This document shows positions 42,870 through 51,958 of a DNA stretch of 64,000 nt, piece after piece. Source of the stretch: Mesorhizobium sp. YC-39 (GTDB taxonomy: Bacteria > Pseudomonadota > Alphaproteobacteria > Rhizobiales > Rhizobiaceae); the NCBI RefSeq assembly GCF_025753795.1, contig NZ_JAOWPS010000004.1, forward strand, positions 682,001-746,000, given 5' to 3'. Each line of letters opens with the position of its first letter. Within the stretch, counting starts at the first letter, position 1. Under the pieces are notes generated by a model, which saw only the letters and a list, made by a program, of their open reading frames with translations, was not told the origin of the DNA and made no database searches. The position numbers and the translations under genes are program-made.

Positions 42870-43081
42870 GGGCAGAGCATAGCATTGCCTGATAGCGGGC
42901 AGAAGAATGGCGAATGCCGGGCCCCTGTCATTTCAACGTGAGCGGCAGCTGATTTGACACCGCGTGCAGGCCAGCGGAAAACTGCGGCGGCGAGATGAAA
43001 CAGAATCAATAGCGGGCTACGGTTCCATTTCGTAACGGCGGTCTTCGGCCGTTCGCCTGCTGCGCTTGAAGGAGTGTCGTT

Positions 43082-45394
43082 ATGGCAACCGTCCTCACCT
43101 CCCTCATCCTTCTCCTCATCGGTCTGGCGCTTGGAGTCGGTGGCATCTGGCTCGCGATGCTGGGCGGCAGTTGGTACTATGTCATAACAGGTCTCGCTTT
43201 CCTCATCGCTGCCTGGCTGCTGTACAGGCGCAAGTCCCTGGCGCTGTGGCTTTATGCGGCGATCGTGATCGGCACGCTTTGCTGGGCGGTCTGGGAGATC
43301 GGCTTCGACTGGTGGGAGCTTGGCCCGCGCGGCGGCGTCATCGTGCTTGTGGCGCTGTGGCTGCTGACACCTTGGGCGCGGCGGGGCCTCACCGGCCCGG
43401 ACGGCCGGGCGCCGCTGATTCTGGCCGTGCTGGCCTCGCTTGCGGTTGCCGGCTATTCGATGACGGCCGATCCGAAGGATATCGCCGGCGAACTCAGCGC
43501 CGACAAGGTGACGCCGACCGCCGACCTGGGCAGCGATGTGCCTGCCGGCGAATGGCACTATTACGGCCGCACACAGTACGGCCAGCGTTATTCGCCGCTC
43601 GACCAGATCACTCCGGACAATGTGGCGAAGCTGCAGCCGGCCTGGACCTATCGCACCGGCGATGTGAAAGGGCCCGACGACATCGGCGAGACGACCTATC
43701 AGGTGACGCCGCTGAAGGTCGGCGATACGCTCTACATCTGCACGCCGCACAATTTCGCCATCGCCATCGACGCCGCGACCGGCACGGAGAAATGGCGCTA
43801 CGATCCACAGATCAAGCTGGACAAGGATCGCCAGCACCAGACCTGCCGCGGCGTGTCCTATCATGCCGACGCCAAGATCGCCGCCGGCCAGCCTTGCGCG
43901 ACCCGCGTCTATCTGCCGACATCCGATGCGCGGCTGATTGCGCTCGACGCGGCGAACGGGCAGGTTTGTCCGGCCTTCGCCGAGGGCGGCACGCTGAACC
44001 TGATGGCCAACATGCCCTTTCCGAAGTCGGGTTATTACTATTCGACCTCGGCGCCATTGATATCAGGCGGCAAGATCATCGTCGGCGGCGCGGTCAACGA
44101 CAATTATTCGACCGAGGAGCCGTCCGGCGTCATCCGCGCCTTCGACGTCGATACCGGCGCCCTGGTGTGGAACTGGGATTCGGGCAATCCGGACCAGACG
44201 ACGCCGTTGGCAGAGGGCCAGACCTACACCCACAACTCGCCCAACATGTGGTCGACGGCGAGCGCCGACGAGAAGCTCGGCCTGCTCTATGTGCCGCTCG
44301 GCAACCAGACGCCGGACCAGCTCGGCGCCGGGCGCAGCGCCAATGTCGAGAAATTCTCCTCCTCGATCACCGCGCTCGACCTCAACACCGGGCAACTGCG
44401 CTGGGTGCGCCAGACCGTGCATCACGACCTCTGGGACATGGACGTTCCGGCGCAACCGACGCTGATCGACATCACCACGGCCAGTGGTGTTGTTCCAGCG
44501 CTGGTCGGGCCGACCAAGCAGGGCGACCTCTACGTGCTCGACCGGCGCAGCGGCGAGCCGATCATTCCAGTCAACGAGGTTCCGGCGCCAGGCGGTGCGA
44601 TCGAGGGTGATCATACATCGCCGACGCAGCCGGTCTCCGATCTCACCTTCATGCCGAAGCCGCTGACCGGCGCCGACATGTGGGGCATCACCATGTTCGA
44701 CCAGCTGGCCTGCCGGATCGAATTCCAGGGCCTGCGTTATGAGGGCCGCTATACGCCGCCCTCCGTGCAGGGTTCGCTGATCTATCCCGGCAATTTCGGC
44801 ACCTTCAACTGGGGCGGCGTCGCCGTCGATCCCGTCCGCCAGGTGATGTTCGGCATGCCGACCTATCTGGCGTTCAAGTCGCAGCTCATTCCGCGCGACC
44901 AGGTGCCGCCGCCGGATGAAGGGCGCGGCAGCGAGCAGGGCCTCAACCGCAACGAAGGCGCGCCCTACGCGGTGGTGATGGGGCCGTTCCTGTCGCCGCT
45001 CGGGGTGCCTTGCCAGGCGCCGCCCTGGGGCTATGTGGCGGGTGCCGATCTCAGGACCGGCAAGATCGCCTACAAGCACCGTAACGGCACCGTCTACGAC
45101 ATGACGCCGCTGCCGCTGCCGTTCAAGGTTGGCGTGCCGGGCATTGGCGGACCGATGATCACCGCCGGCGGCGTCGCCTTCCTGGGAGCGGCGGTCGACG
45201 ACTATCTGCGCGCCTATGACCTGACCTCGGGCAAGCAGCTCTGGCAGGCCAGGCTGCCAGCCGGCGGGCAATCGACACCAATGACCTATACTGTCGCCGA
45301 CGGGCGGCAGTTCGTGGTCATCGTCGCCGGCGGCCATGGCTCGGTCGGCACCAAGCCGGGCGACTATGTGATGGCCTACACGCTGCCGAAATAG
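43082..45394 (+). CDS. gcd: Membrane-bound PQQ-dependent glucose/quinate dehydrogenase
   Basis: Quinoprotein of 770 residues that oxidises glucose (or quinate/shikimate) at the periplasmic face and passes electrons to ubiquinone. Five N-terminal helices cover residues 1-140, followed by an eight-bladed propeller with W-docking repeats. Motifs are WHYYGRTQYGQRYSPLDQI, VHHDLWDMDVPAQPTL, CQAPPWGYVAGADLRTG and GGPMITAGGVAFLGA. No pqq biosynthesis genes are in the window, so the cofactor must come from elsewhere. GAAGGAGTGTCGTT precedes the ATG. Confidence 0.93.
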   Translation: MATVLTSLILLLIGLALGVGGIWLAMLGGSWYYVITGLAFLIAAWLLYRRKSLALWLYAAIVIGTLCWAVWEIGFDWWELGPRGGVIVLVALWLLTPWARRGLTGPDGRAPLILAVLASLAVAGYSMTADPKDIAGELSADKVTPTADLGSDVPAGEWHYYGRTQYGQRYSPLDQITPDNVAKLQPAWTYRTGDVKGPDDIGETTYQVTPLKVGDTLYICTPHNFAIAIDAATGTEKWRYDPQIKLDKDRQHQTCRGVSYHADAKIAAGQPCATRVYLPTSDARLIALDAANGQVCPAFAEGGTLNLMANMPFPKSGYYYSTSAPLISGGKIIVGGAVNDNYSTEEPSGVIRAFDVDTGALVWNWDSGNPDQTTPLAEGQTYTHNSPNMWSTASADEKLGLLYVPLGNQTPDQLGAGRSANVEKFSSSITALDLNTGQLRWVRQTVHHDLWDMDVPAQPTLIDITTASGVVPALVGPTKQGDLYVLDRRSGEPIIPVNEVPAPGGAIEGDHTSPTQPVSDLTFMPKPLTGADMWGITMFDQLACRIEFQGLRYEGRYTPPSVQGSLIYPGNFGTFNWGGVAVDPVRQVMFGMPTYLAFKSQLIPRDQVPPPDEGRGSEQGLNRNEGAPYAVVMGPFLSPLGVPCQAPPWGYVAGADLRTGKIAYKHRNGTVYDMTPLPLPFKVGVPGIGGPMITAGGVAFLGAAVDDYLRAYDLTSGKQLWQARLPAGGQSTPMTYTVADGRQFVVIVAGGHGSVGTKPGDYVMAYTLPK

Positions 45395-45421
45395 GCGGCA
45401 GCGCGAGGCGGGTCCGTTGAG

Positions 45422-45856
45422 CTAGCCGAGCCCGAGATGGCCTCTAAGGCTGGGCACGGAGCCAAGCACCTCGTTGGTCAGGTCCGGGCCAGCCGCTGCT
45501 TCGGCCTGCTGGATCAGCGTCATGCCGGCCTGGCGGATTTGCGCCATGTCGAGGCCCGACGCGTTGAGCGCGGCGACACCGTTGACCAGCGCGCCGGTCT
45601 TTTCGCCGAGAACGCCGCCGAGCGCGCCCTGCAGCGACGACAGGAGGCCGCCGCCGCCGGCCGGAGCGGTGGCCATGACGTCGTATTTCTGGGCCAGGCC
45701 ATCGGCTCCCGGAATCTTGGCGAAGAAGCTGGAGACGCTTGTGCCTTCCGCTTCATGCTCGAGCACCGAGAAAATTGTGCCGACGACCTTTTCCGTCACT
45801 GCCTGGTCGAGGCCAGCTTTTTGCGAGACGGTATTGACGATGTCCTGGGCGTCCAT
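45422..45856 (-). CDS. Small DUF2267/DUF2780-like protein
   Basis: A 144-residue protein with N-terminal helices (VSQKAGLDQAVTEKVVGTIF) and IPGADGLAQKY, a Gly-rich middle (APAGGGGLLSSLQGALGGVL) and C-terminal amphipathic helices. This pattern occurs in small alphaproteobacterial proteins annotated DUF2267 or DUF2780; I cannot decide between the two. Function unknown. Convergent with gcd; a tiny membrane-protein gene lies 8 bases upstream. Confidence 0.65.
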   Translation of the reverse strand: MDAQDIVNTVSQKAGLDQAVTEKVVGTIFSVLEHEAEGTSVSSFFAKIPGADGLAQKYDVMATAPAGGGGLLSSLQGALGGVLGEKTGALVNGVAALNASGLDMAQIRQAGMTLIQQAEAAAGPDLTNEVLGSVPSLRGHLGLG

Positions 45857-45864
45857 AACCTGCC

Positions 45865-46020
45865 TCAGCCCCGGGTTTTCGTGTTTGCAGGCCGGCGCCG
45901 GTTGCTGCGGACCTTGACCATCGATCGGCTGGCGAAAGCGGCGGAACGCAGCGCCAGCAGGGCGGCGGCAGCAAGCACGAATGCGCCTGCCAGGATCGGA
46001 GTGGGGGAGGTCATGGGCAT
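45865..46020 (-). CDS. Small single-pass membrane protein
   Basis: A 51-residue protein with one hydrophobic helix (ILAGAFVLAAAALLALRSAA) and a basic tail. AAGAAGGAACA directly precedes the ATG. Its stop is 8 bases before the start of the DUF2267-like gene, so the two may form a small operon. No family recognised. Confidence 0.5.
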   Translation of the reverse strand: MPMTSPTPILAGAFVLAAAALLALRSAAFASRSMVKVRSNRRRPANTKTRG

Positions 46021-46259
46021 TGTTCCTTCTTGTCGGAGCCGGCCCTTGTCAGAGCCAGCCGGGCGGGGCAGGTGAGCCACCGCCAGCAGTTTCCCCTCAT
46101 ATTGTGGCAGGACCACCAAGATTGTCGGAAATGACCAAAATGTGATTGGAGCCGATCCTTCGCCTTATGGCTTTCGCCGTGCCACTCGTCCGTGACTGGA
46201 CCATGCACGTTCCGACCCTATCTTGCGCAGCGAGATCATCCCGAAGCGAGGAGCACGCC

Positions 46260-47171
46260 ATGACGAAGTCCGCCGCCAGTCCCGAAAGAGCCAGGGCTGC
46301 CAAACCGATCATCACCCAGGCCATGATCGACGCCTATGACGAATACACGCATCTGACGCTCGACCGCCGCCGCTTCATGGAGCAATTGACCAGGCTTGCC
46401 GGATCGGGCGCGGCAGCGGCCACGATCGCGCCGCTGCTGGCGGCGAATGCGGCCCAGGCAGCGATCGTAGCCGAGGACGATCCGCGGGTGACGGGCGAGG
46501 ACATCACTTTCCCGGGCAGCGGCGGCGAGATGAAAGGGTATCTGGTCAAGCCGGCCGGCCAGTCCGGCAAGCTCGGCACCGTCATCGTCGTGCATGAGAA
46601 CAGGGGGCTCAACCCGCATATACGCGACGTGGCGCGTCGCATCGCGCTGGAAGGGTTCGTGGCGCTGGCGCCGGACTTCCTGTCGCCGCTCGGCGGCACG
46701 CCGGTCGATGAAGACAAGGCGCGTGACATGTTTTCCAAGCTCGACCCGGCGCAGATCGTAGCCAATGGAGTCGCCGCGGTCGCCTTCCTCAAGGGATACC
46801 AGGACGGCAATGGCAAAGTCGGTGCGGTTGGCTTTTGCTGGGGCGGCGGTACCGTCAACATGCTGGCGGTCAATGCGCCTGACCTCGCCGCCGGCGTCGC
46901 CTACTACGGCATGCAGCCGAAGGCCGAGGATGTGCCCAAGATCAAGGCGGCGCTGCTTCTGCACTATGCCGGGCTCGACACGCGCATCAATGCCGGCATC
47001 GACGCCTTCAAGAAGGAACTCGGCGCGGCCCATGTCGAATACACTGTCTATGTCTATGAGGGCGCCAACCATGCCTTCAACAACGACACGTCGGCAGCCC
47101 GCTACGACAAGCAGGCGGCCGATCTTGCCTGGGGCCGGACGGTTAGCTTCCTCAGGGAAAAGCTGGCTTAA
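46260..47171 (+). CDS. Dienelactone hydrolase family protein, exported
   Basis: An alpha/beta hydrolase of 303 residues. The triad is suggested by Cys in GFCWGGG near residue 195, Asp in LLHYAGLDTRIN near 242 and His in YEGANHAFN near 275. VVHENRGLNPHIRDVARRIA is typical of the family. Residues about 37-65 look like a twin-arginine signal (DRRRFMEQLTRLAGSGAAAA to ANAAQA), so it is probably exported folded. ATG 46260 follows GAGGAGCACGCC. Its TAA stop lies in the end of a palindromic repeat. Confidence 0.89.
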   Translation: MTKSAASPERARAAKPIITQAMIDAYDEYTHLTLDRRRFMEQLTRLAGSGAAAATIAPLLAANAAQAAIVAEDDPRVTGEDITFPGSGGEMKGYLVKPAGQSGKLGTVIVVHENRGLNPHIRDVARRIALEGFVALAPDFLSPLGGTPVDEDKARDMFSKLDPAQIVANGVAAVAFLKGYQDGNGKVGAVGFCWGGGTVNMLAVNAPDLAAGVAYYGMQPKAEDVPKIKAALLLHYAGLDTRINAGIDAFKKELGAAHVEYTVYVYEGANHAFNNDTSAARYDKQAADLAWGRTVSFLREKLA

Positions 47172-47314
47172 GGTGTGTTGGTATTCAGGTGAGGCCGGTC
47201 TGCAAACGATGGCTTCCTGCGCTTCCGGTGCTCACGTACTTAAGTACGCTCCGCTCCGGTTCTCGGAAGTCACCGTTTTCGACTCGGCCTGACCCGAATC
47301 TCAACACACCTTAA
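47168..47314. repeat. Palindromic intergenic repeat, copy 2
   Basis: TTAAGGTGTGTTG at the left pairs exactly with CAACACACCTTAA at the right, and the interior pairs around CGTACTTAAGTACG (47235-47248). It is a second copy of the element at 11447-11586. Its TTAA ends give the stop codons of both flanking convergent genes, so it probably terminates transcription both ways. Confidence 0.87.
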
Positions 47315-48228
47315 ATAGTGGATTGCTCCGGCGCCGGTTTGTGAAAGGCGACGCCGGCGACCACCAGCGCGATACCGAGGCAGTCAGTGAGGCTCGGTAT
47401 CTGGTGCAGGACAACGACGCCGATAAGCGTCGCAGTGACCGGCAGCAGCGACAGCATCAACGCGAAGCTCGATCGCGGCAGACGCGACATGGCAAGCTGG
47501 TCGCAGATATAGGGGATGACCGACGAGCAGATGCCGACGCCGATGGCGGCGATGAGCAGCGGCGGCGCCGAGAAGGCCGGCAGCGCATCGGTGAAGCCGA
47601 CCGGCAGCACGATGAGGAAGGCGACCGCCATGGCGGCGCCCAGGCCGGCGATGCCATCGCCGGCGCCGGCGCGGGCAACGCGATGGCCGAGCACGATGTA
47701 GCCGACGAACAGCGCGCCGTTGAGAATGGCCCAGAACAGGCCGACCGGATCGCTCGACCATTTCACATCAATCAAAAGCAAGGTGCCGGTGACAGCGACG
47801 GCAAGGGCCGCGAGATTGCGCGGGCTTCTGAGGCCGACGAGCGCGACGCCGATAGTGCCGACGAATTCGATCGCCGCGACCAGCGAGATCGGCAAGCGGT
47901 CGAGCGCCAGATAGAAGGAGCAGTTCATGATGCCGAGGCAGGCGCCGAAGGCCAGAAGCAGCAATCTCGTCGAGCGGTCGGCGTGGGCAAAGACCGTCCA
48001 CGGCAGGGTCATTGGCGCAAAGACAAGGGCGGCGCTGGCGATGCGCAGCCACGCCATGCCGAGCACGCCGACATGCGGGAAGAGCAGCACTGCGAAGGCC
48101 GGCCCGAGATAGTGGAACACGGCGCTGACGCCAAACCAGACATGCGGTGGCAGCGCGCTCGCCAGGTTCGCAAGGGCCGGGCCGGCGAGAGCGGGGCTTG
48201 CGGCGGGTGCTTGCACTCGGTCTTTCAT
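47311..48228 (-). CDS. EamA/RhtA-type DMT family exporter
   Basis: A 305-residue drug/metabolite transporter with ten helices in two EamA repeats. WLRIASAALVFAPMTLPW, ALDRLPISLVAAIEFVGTIG and VIPYICDQLAMSRLPRSSFA are typical of the RhtA threonine/homoserine exporter branch. It is divergent from an Lrp-type regulator with only 38 bases between starts, so that regulator probably controls amino-acid export through this protein. No clear ribosome site. Confidence 0.88.
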   Translation of the reverse strand: MKDRVQAPAASPALAGPALANLASALPPHVWFGVSAVFHYLGPAFAVLLFPHVGVLGMAWLRIASAALVFAPMTLPWTVFAHADRSTRLLLLAFGACLGIMNCSFYLALDRLPISLVAAIEFVGTIGVALVGLRSPRNLAALAVAVTGTLLLIDVKWSSDPVGLFWAILNGALFVGYIVLGHRVARAGAGDGIAGLGAAMAVAFLIVLPVGFTDALPAFSAPPLLIAAIGVGICSSVIPYICDQLAMSRLPRSSFALMLSLLPVTATLIGVVVLHQIPSLTDCLGIALVVAGVAFHKPAPEQSTI

Positions 48229-48266
48229 AAGATCATTATCGCAAGGAGTTTTTCCGGTTTATATGG

Positions 48267-48797
48267 ATGATGACCGGGCAGAACGATCAATGTCTTTCCG
48301 AGCCTAAGGAGTTCTCGCTGAAACGCCTTCGAAACGAAAATACCGAGCTGGATGCCGCGGATCTGAAAATCCTGCGCCTGCTGGAAAAGGATGCGCGCGC
48401 CAGTACGGCTGAACTCGCTCGTGCGGTCGGCCTGTCGGCGCCGAGCGTGGCCGAGCGCATCAGGCGTCTGCAGGAGAGCGGCGCGATCGAAGCCTATACG
48501 GTCAGGATCAATCCGTCAGCGCTCGGCATGAAGCTGTCGGCATGGCTGCGGATCAGGCCGGTGCCGGGTCAATTGGCTGTCGTTGCCGAGATCATCCGCG
48601 ACCTGCCGGAAATCGCGCAATGCGACCGGGTGACCGGCGAGGACTGTTTCATCGCGCTGGCGCATGTCGGCTCGGTAGCCGAGCTCGAACGGGTGATCGA
48701 CCGGATCATCCCGCATGCGATGACCAATACCGCGATCATCCAGTCGTCGCCGGTGATGGCGCGCTCACCGCTGGGGGCGCTCAAACGTCCGGCTTGA
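48267..48797 (+). CDS. Lrp/AsnC family transcriptional regulator
   Basis: A 176-residue regulator with an N-terminal HTH (LDAADLKILRLLEKDARAST and LSAPSVAERIRRLQESG) and a C-terminal RAM ligand domain (VTGEDCFIALAHVGSVAELE). The first 25 residues exceed the usual length, so the start may be further in. Divergent from the EamA exporter, a common arrangement for amino-acid-responsive control. Confidence 0.9.
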   Translation: MMTGQNDQCLSEPKEFSLKRLRNENTELDAADLKILRLLEKDARASTAELARAVGLSAPSVAERIRRLQESGAIEAYTVRINPSALGMKLSAWLRIRPVPGQLAVVAEIIRDLPEIAQCDRVTGEDCFIALAHVGSVAELERVIDRIIPHAMTNTAIIQSSPVMARSPLGALKRPA

Positions 48798-48839
48798 TAC
48801 TCAGGAAAGGGACAGCGCTGGCCTCGGAGTGACTTACAG

Positions 48840-49037
48840 TCAGGCGTGGCCGCGTTTCGAGCGCGCCTGTTTCAGGATGGCGCGCCAGCGGATCATGGCG
48901 AAGGGGATCGGCTCGTTGTTGTTGGCAATGTGGAAGATCTCATTGTTGAGATTCTTCAGCGAGCGCCAGAAATCATAGTCGCTGATGCGCGGGTCGGCCG
49001 CCAGCCTGTCCGCCTCGACCTTGATGTCGGTTTTCAT
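48840..49037 (-). CDS. Small conserved-looking hypothetical protein
   Basis: A 65-residue protein (ISDYDFWRSLKNLNNEIFHI and IPFAMIRWRAILKQARSKRG). GGGGAACGAGC precedes the ATG. Helical, basic C-terminus, no family recognised. It converges on the Lrp-type gene. Coding potential looks good but length keeps confidence moderate. Confidence 0.6.
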   Translation of the reverse strand: MKTDIKVEADRLAADPRISDYDFWRSLKNLNNEIFHIANNNEPIPFAMIRWRAILKQARSKRGHA

Positions 49038-49110
49038 GCTCGTTCCCCGAACCGCTTCCGCCCAGCCGCCCGTATCGCAACTCGATAGGGACGGTTTTCA
49101 ACCGCCGCGC

Positions 49111-49129
49111 TGAGTCGTTCAACGACTCA
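49111..49129. other. Perfect 9-bp inverted repeat
   Basis: TGAGTCGTT, one base, AACGACTCA. It lies in the 253-base gap between the small gene at 48840 and the thioesterase gene. A second imperfect repeat, CGTTAAAACC with GGTTAACG, follows at about 49146-49170. Operator or terminator; undecided. Confidence 0.55.
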
Positions 49130-49290
49130 ATTCGGCTTGTTCACGTTAAAACCTAGGTAAGGTTAACGGCGGCCGGCCGCGGGTCAAGTCATCTTGCGGG
49201 CTAGTGCCAATTGCTTACCGGGCGTAGTGGCTTTGGGGTAACAGTATGAATGAAAACAAGAACTTAAGTCGGTTTCCGTAAAGAGCCTCT

Positions 49291-49776
49291 TCAGGCACGG
49301 CGCGCCTTGATGCCGATCGAACGGCCGGCGCGCTCCGGCATTGGCAGCGCGGCATGGGCGGCGCGCATGGCCTCGATCCTGGCCAGCACATCGGCCGGGA
49401 AGGGCGCCACTTTCGGCCCGGACATGTCGACATGCAGCGACAGTGATTCGGAAGTGGCGGCGAGCCAGCCGTCGACATGGCGGATTTCCTGGTAGGCCCT
49501 GAGCCGCTTTTCGTCATGATCGAGAAGCTGGAAGGAGACGGTGACCTTGTGGTCGAGGTGCAATTCCTGGACGTAACAGACATGCACTTCCGCCGTGTAG
49601 ATGGTGAGGCGGCGGTCCTTGGCGTAGTTCGGCCCCATCCCCATCATCTCGAAGGCGTCGTCCGAGCAACGGTCGAACAGCACGTTGTAATAGGCCATGT
49701 TGAGATGGCCGTTGTAGTCGATCCAGTCCTTCTCGATGTCCATGGGCTGGGAAACGAAAGGGGCGGGGATCGGCAT
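49291..49776 (-). CDS. Hotdog-fold acyl-CoA thioesterase family protein
   Basis: A 161-residue thioesterase of the 4-hydroxybenzoyl-CoA type. The active-site region is DIEKDWIDYNGHLNMAYYN near residue 13 (Asp/Asn-Gly-His-Asn), and the central sheet includes VCYVQELHLDHKVTVSFQL. AAGGAAG precedes the ATG. It would hydrolyse an acyl-CoA in the cytosol. Divergent from the FAD oxidase gene. Confidence 0.85.
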   Translation of the reverse strand: MPIPAPFVSQPMDIEKDWIDYNGHLNMAYYNVLFDRCSDDAFEMMGMGPNYAKDRRLTIYTAEVHVCYVQELHLDHKVTVSFQLLDHDEKRLRAYQEIRHVDGWLAATSESLSLHVDMSGPKVAPFPADVLARIEAMRAAHAALPMPERAGRSIGIKARRA

Positions 49777-49881
49777 CGAAACTTCCTTGTTCTGGTGCTG
49801 GACAGGGTGTGGTTGGGAAGACTAGGCATCATCCTTAAATGCATGACAAGCGTGGACGCTGGTCCATTCGCGGAGGAATTC

Positions 49882-51300
49882 ATGGCTCTGAGCGACCTCA
49901 ACCCGGTTGAACGCAACGAGGAGGGCATCGCTGCCGTGCTCGGCATCCTCAAGCAGCGGCTGGGCGAGCGGTTCCAGACCGGCCAGGCGATTCGCGCTCA
50001 GCACGCGCATACCACCACCTATATCCCGACGCAGGCGCCGGACGGTGTGGCGTTTCCCGAGACCACGGCGGAGGTACAGGAGATCGTATGGGCCTGCGCG
50101 GCGCACCGCGTGCCGGTGATCGCCTTCGGCGTCGGCTCTTCGCTCGAGGGCCATACCAATGCGCCGGGCGGCGGCATCTCGGTCGATACCTCGCGGATGA
50201 ACCGCATTCTGGCGGTCAATCCGCAGGATCTCGACTGCACCGTCGAGCCCGGCGTGACGCGCGAGGATCTCAACCGGCATCTGCGCGATACCGGACTGTT
50301 CTTCCCGATCGATCCGGGCGCCAATGCCTCGCTGGGCGGCATGGCGGCGACGCGGGCGTCGGGCACCAATGCGGTGCGCTACGGCACGATGCGCGAGAAT
50401 GTGTTGTCGCTGACGGCGGTGATGGCGAACGGACAGGTGGTGACGACGGGAAAACGCGCGAAAAAGAGCGCGGCCGGCTATGATTTGACGCGGCTCTTGA
50501 TCGGCTCGGAAGGCACGCTCGGCATCATCACCTCGCTGACCCTGAAGCTGCAGGGCATTCCGCAGGCGATATCCGGCGGCGTCTGCCCATTTCCCAGCGT
50601 CGAGGCGGCCTGCAACGCGGTGATCGCGACGATCCAGATGGGCATTCCAGTGGCCCGCATCGAACTGGTCAATGCGTTGCAAATGCGGGCCATGAAGAAC
50701 TATTCAAAGCTCGACTATCCGGAAAGCCCATGCCTGTTCCTCGAATTCCATGGTAGTGACGCCAGCGTTGCCGAACAGGCCGAGACCTTCGGCGCGATCG
50801 CCGAGGACTATGGCGGCGGCCCGTTCCTGTGGACCAGCGTCGCCGAGGAGCGGACGAAACTGTGGAAGGCCAGGCACGACGCCTATTGGTCGTCGCTGAC
50901 GCTCAGGCCCGGCGCCAAGGGCCTGTCGACCGACGTGTGCGTGCCCATCTCGCGCTTTGCCGAATGCGTCATCCAAACCGAAGCCGACATTGCCGAGATG
51001 GGGCTGATCGCGACGATTGTCGGTCATGCCGGCGACGGCAATTTCCATGTGCTGGTGCTGATGGACGCGGATGATCCGAAGGAAATCGCGCTGACGGAAG
51101 AATTCGTGGCGCGGCTCAACATGCGGGCGATCGGCATGGACGGGACGTGCACCGGCGAGCACGGCATCGGGCAGGGCAAGGTCGGCTTCCTGCGCCACGA
51201 ACTCGGCCATGGCGTCGACATCATGCGCACGATCAAGCAGGCGCTTGATCCGCTCAACATCATGAATCCGGGCAAGATCCTGCCGGGCGCGGGGAAGTAA
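49882..51300 (+). CDS. FAD-binding D-lactate/glycolate-type dehydrogenase
   Basis: A 472-residue flavoenzyme of the GlcD/DLD family. The PCMH-type FAD domain has PTQAPDGVAFPETTAEVQEI, GVGSSLEGHTNAPGGGISVD and DPGANASLGGMAATRASGTN. The C-terminal cap has GHAGDGNFHVLVL with metal-site His and CTGEHGIGQGK. It oxidises a 2-hydroxy acid, most likely D-lactate. ATG 49882 is preferred since CGGAGGAATTC lies just before it; an in-frame ATG at 49840 lacks such a site. Confidence 0.91.
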   Translation: MALSDLNPVERNEEGIAAVLGILKQRLGERFQTGQAIRAQHAHTTTYIPTQAPDGVAFPETTAEVQEIVWACAAHRVPVIAFGVGSSLEGHTNAPGGGISVDTSRMNRILAVNPQDLDCTVEPGVTREDLNRHLRDTGLFFPIDPGANASLGGMAATRASGTNAVRYGTMRENVLSLTAVMANGQVVTTGKRAKKSAAGYDLTRLLIGSEGTLGIITSLTLKLQGIPQAISGGVCPFPSVEAACNAVIATIQMGIPVARIELVNALQMRAMKNYSKLDYPESPCLFLEFHGSDASVAEQAETFGAIAEDYGGGPFLWTSVAEERTKLWKARHDAYWSSLTLRPGAKGLSTDVCVPISRFAECVIQTEADIAEMGLIATIVGHAGDGNFHVLVLMDADDPKEIALTEEFVARLNMRAIGMDGTCTGEHGIGQGKVGFLRHELGHGVDIMRTIKQALDPLNIMNPGKILPGAGK

Positions 51301-51305
51301 GGGGT

Positions 51306-51863
51306 ATGGCCGCCCTTGAGACACTTCTGCAATCGAGGGTGCCACCGTCATCCGCCGGTGCACCGTTGCCTCACGTCTTTGCGGATGAAGGCAAGCTGCT
51401 CATCGCCTACCTCGCCAACAGGCCGGAGCCGTCATTCGATGGCACGAATCCGCGTTCGGTTTCGCCGGCAACGGACAACACCTCCATCGCAATCCTGACG
51501 GCGGATCCTTATCTGGCACTGCAATTCGGCCCGCCGAATGACGAAGCCATCAACGGGCATCGGCTTTATGGGCTCGGGTTGAAGCCATATTCCGCGTTCG
51601 AAGTTTTCAACTCGTCCTGGATCGCTTCTCTGGAAAGGGCAAACCGGGTTCACCCATCCCATACCCCTGAGCTGTTTTCAGGCTATCGCCATTTCATCCT
51701 GACCTTTCAAGATTCGACGCTGGAATTCATCGCTAAGAGTTTCTCGACTAGTGTTCGCGAGGGAGCGGTGTTGAGCGCACTGATGGAGAGCGTTGGCCAT
51801 TCTGTTCCAGCGCATCATGTCAAACCAACTGGATTTTTCACACGGCTTTTGGGACGCGGTTGA
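51306..51863 (+). CDS. Hypothetical protein
   Basis: A 185-residue protein without a recognisable domain. Segments such as IAILTADPYLALQFGPPNDE and FSGYRHFILTFQDSTLEFIA suggest a mixed alpha/beta soluble fold. No signal peptide. The ATG is only 5 bases after the FAD oxidase stop, but the lower GC and different codon use suggest a different origin. It may be co-transcribed with the oxidase. Confidence 0.6.
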   Translation: MAALETLLQSRVPPSSAGAPLPHVFADEGKLLIAYLANRPEPSFDGTNPRSVSPATDNTSIAILTADPYLALQFGPPNDEAINGHRLYGLGLKPYSAFEVFNSSWIASLERANRVHPSHTPELFSGYRHFILTFQDSTLEFIAKSFSTSVREGAVLSALMESVGHSVPAHHVKPTGFFTRLLGRG

Positions 51864-51958
51864 TCGCCGAGACTTCCCTGTGTCTTGATCGCACCGCCGT
51901 TTGGTCGCAGACTTCGGCCCAGGGACGAAGCGGTCTTCACCAACGGAGGAGCGGTGTC

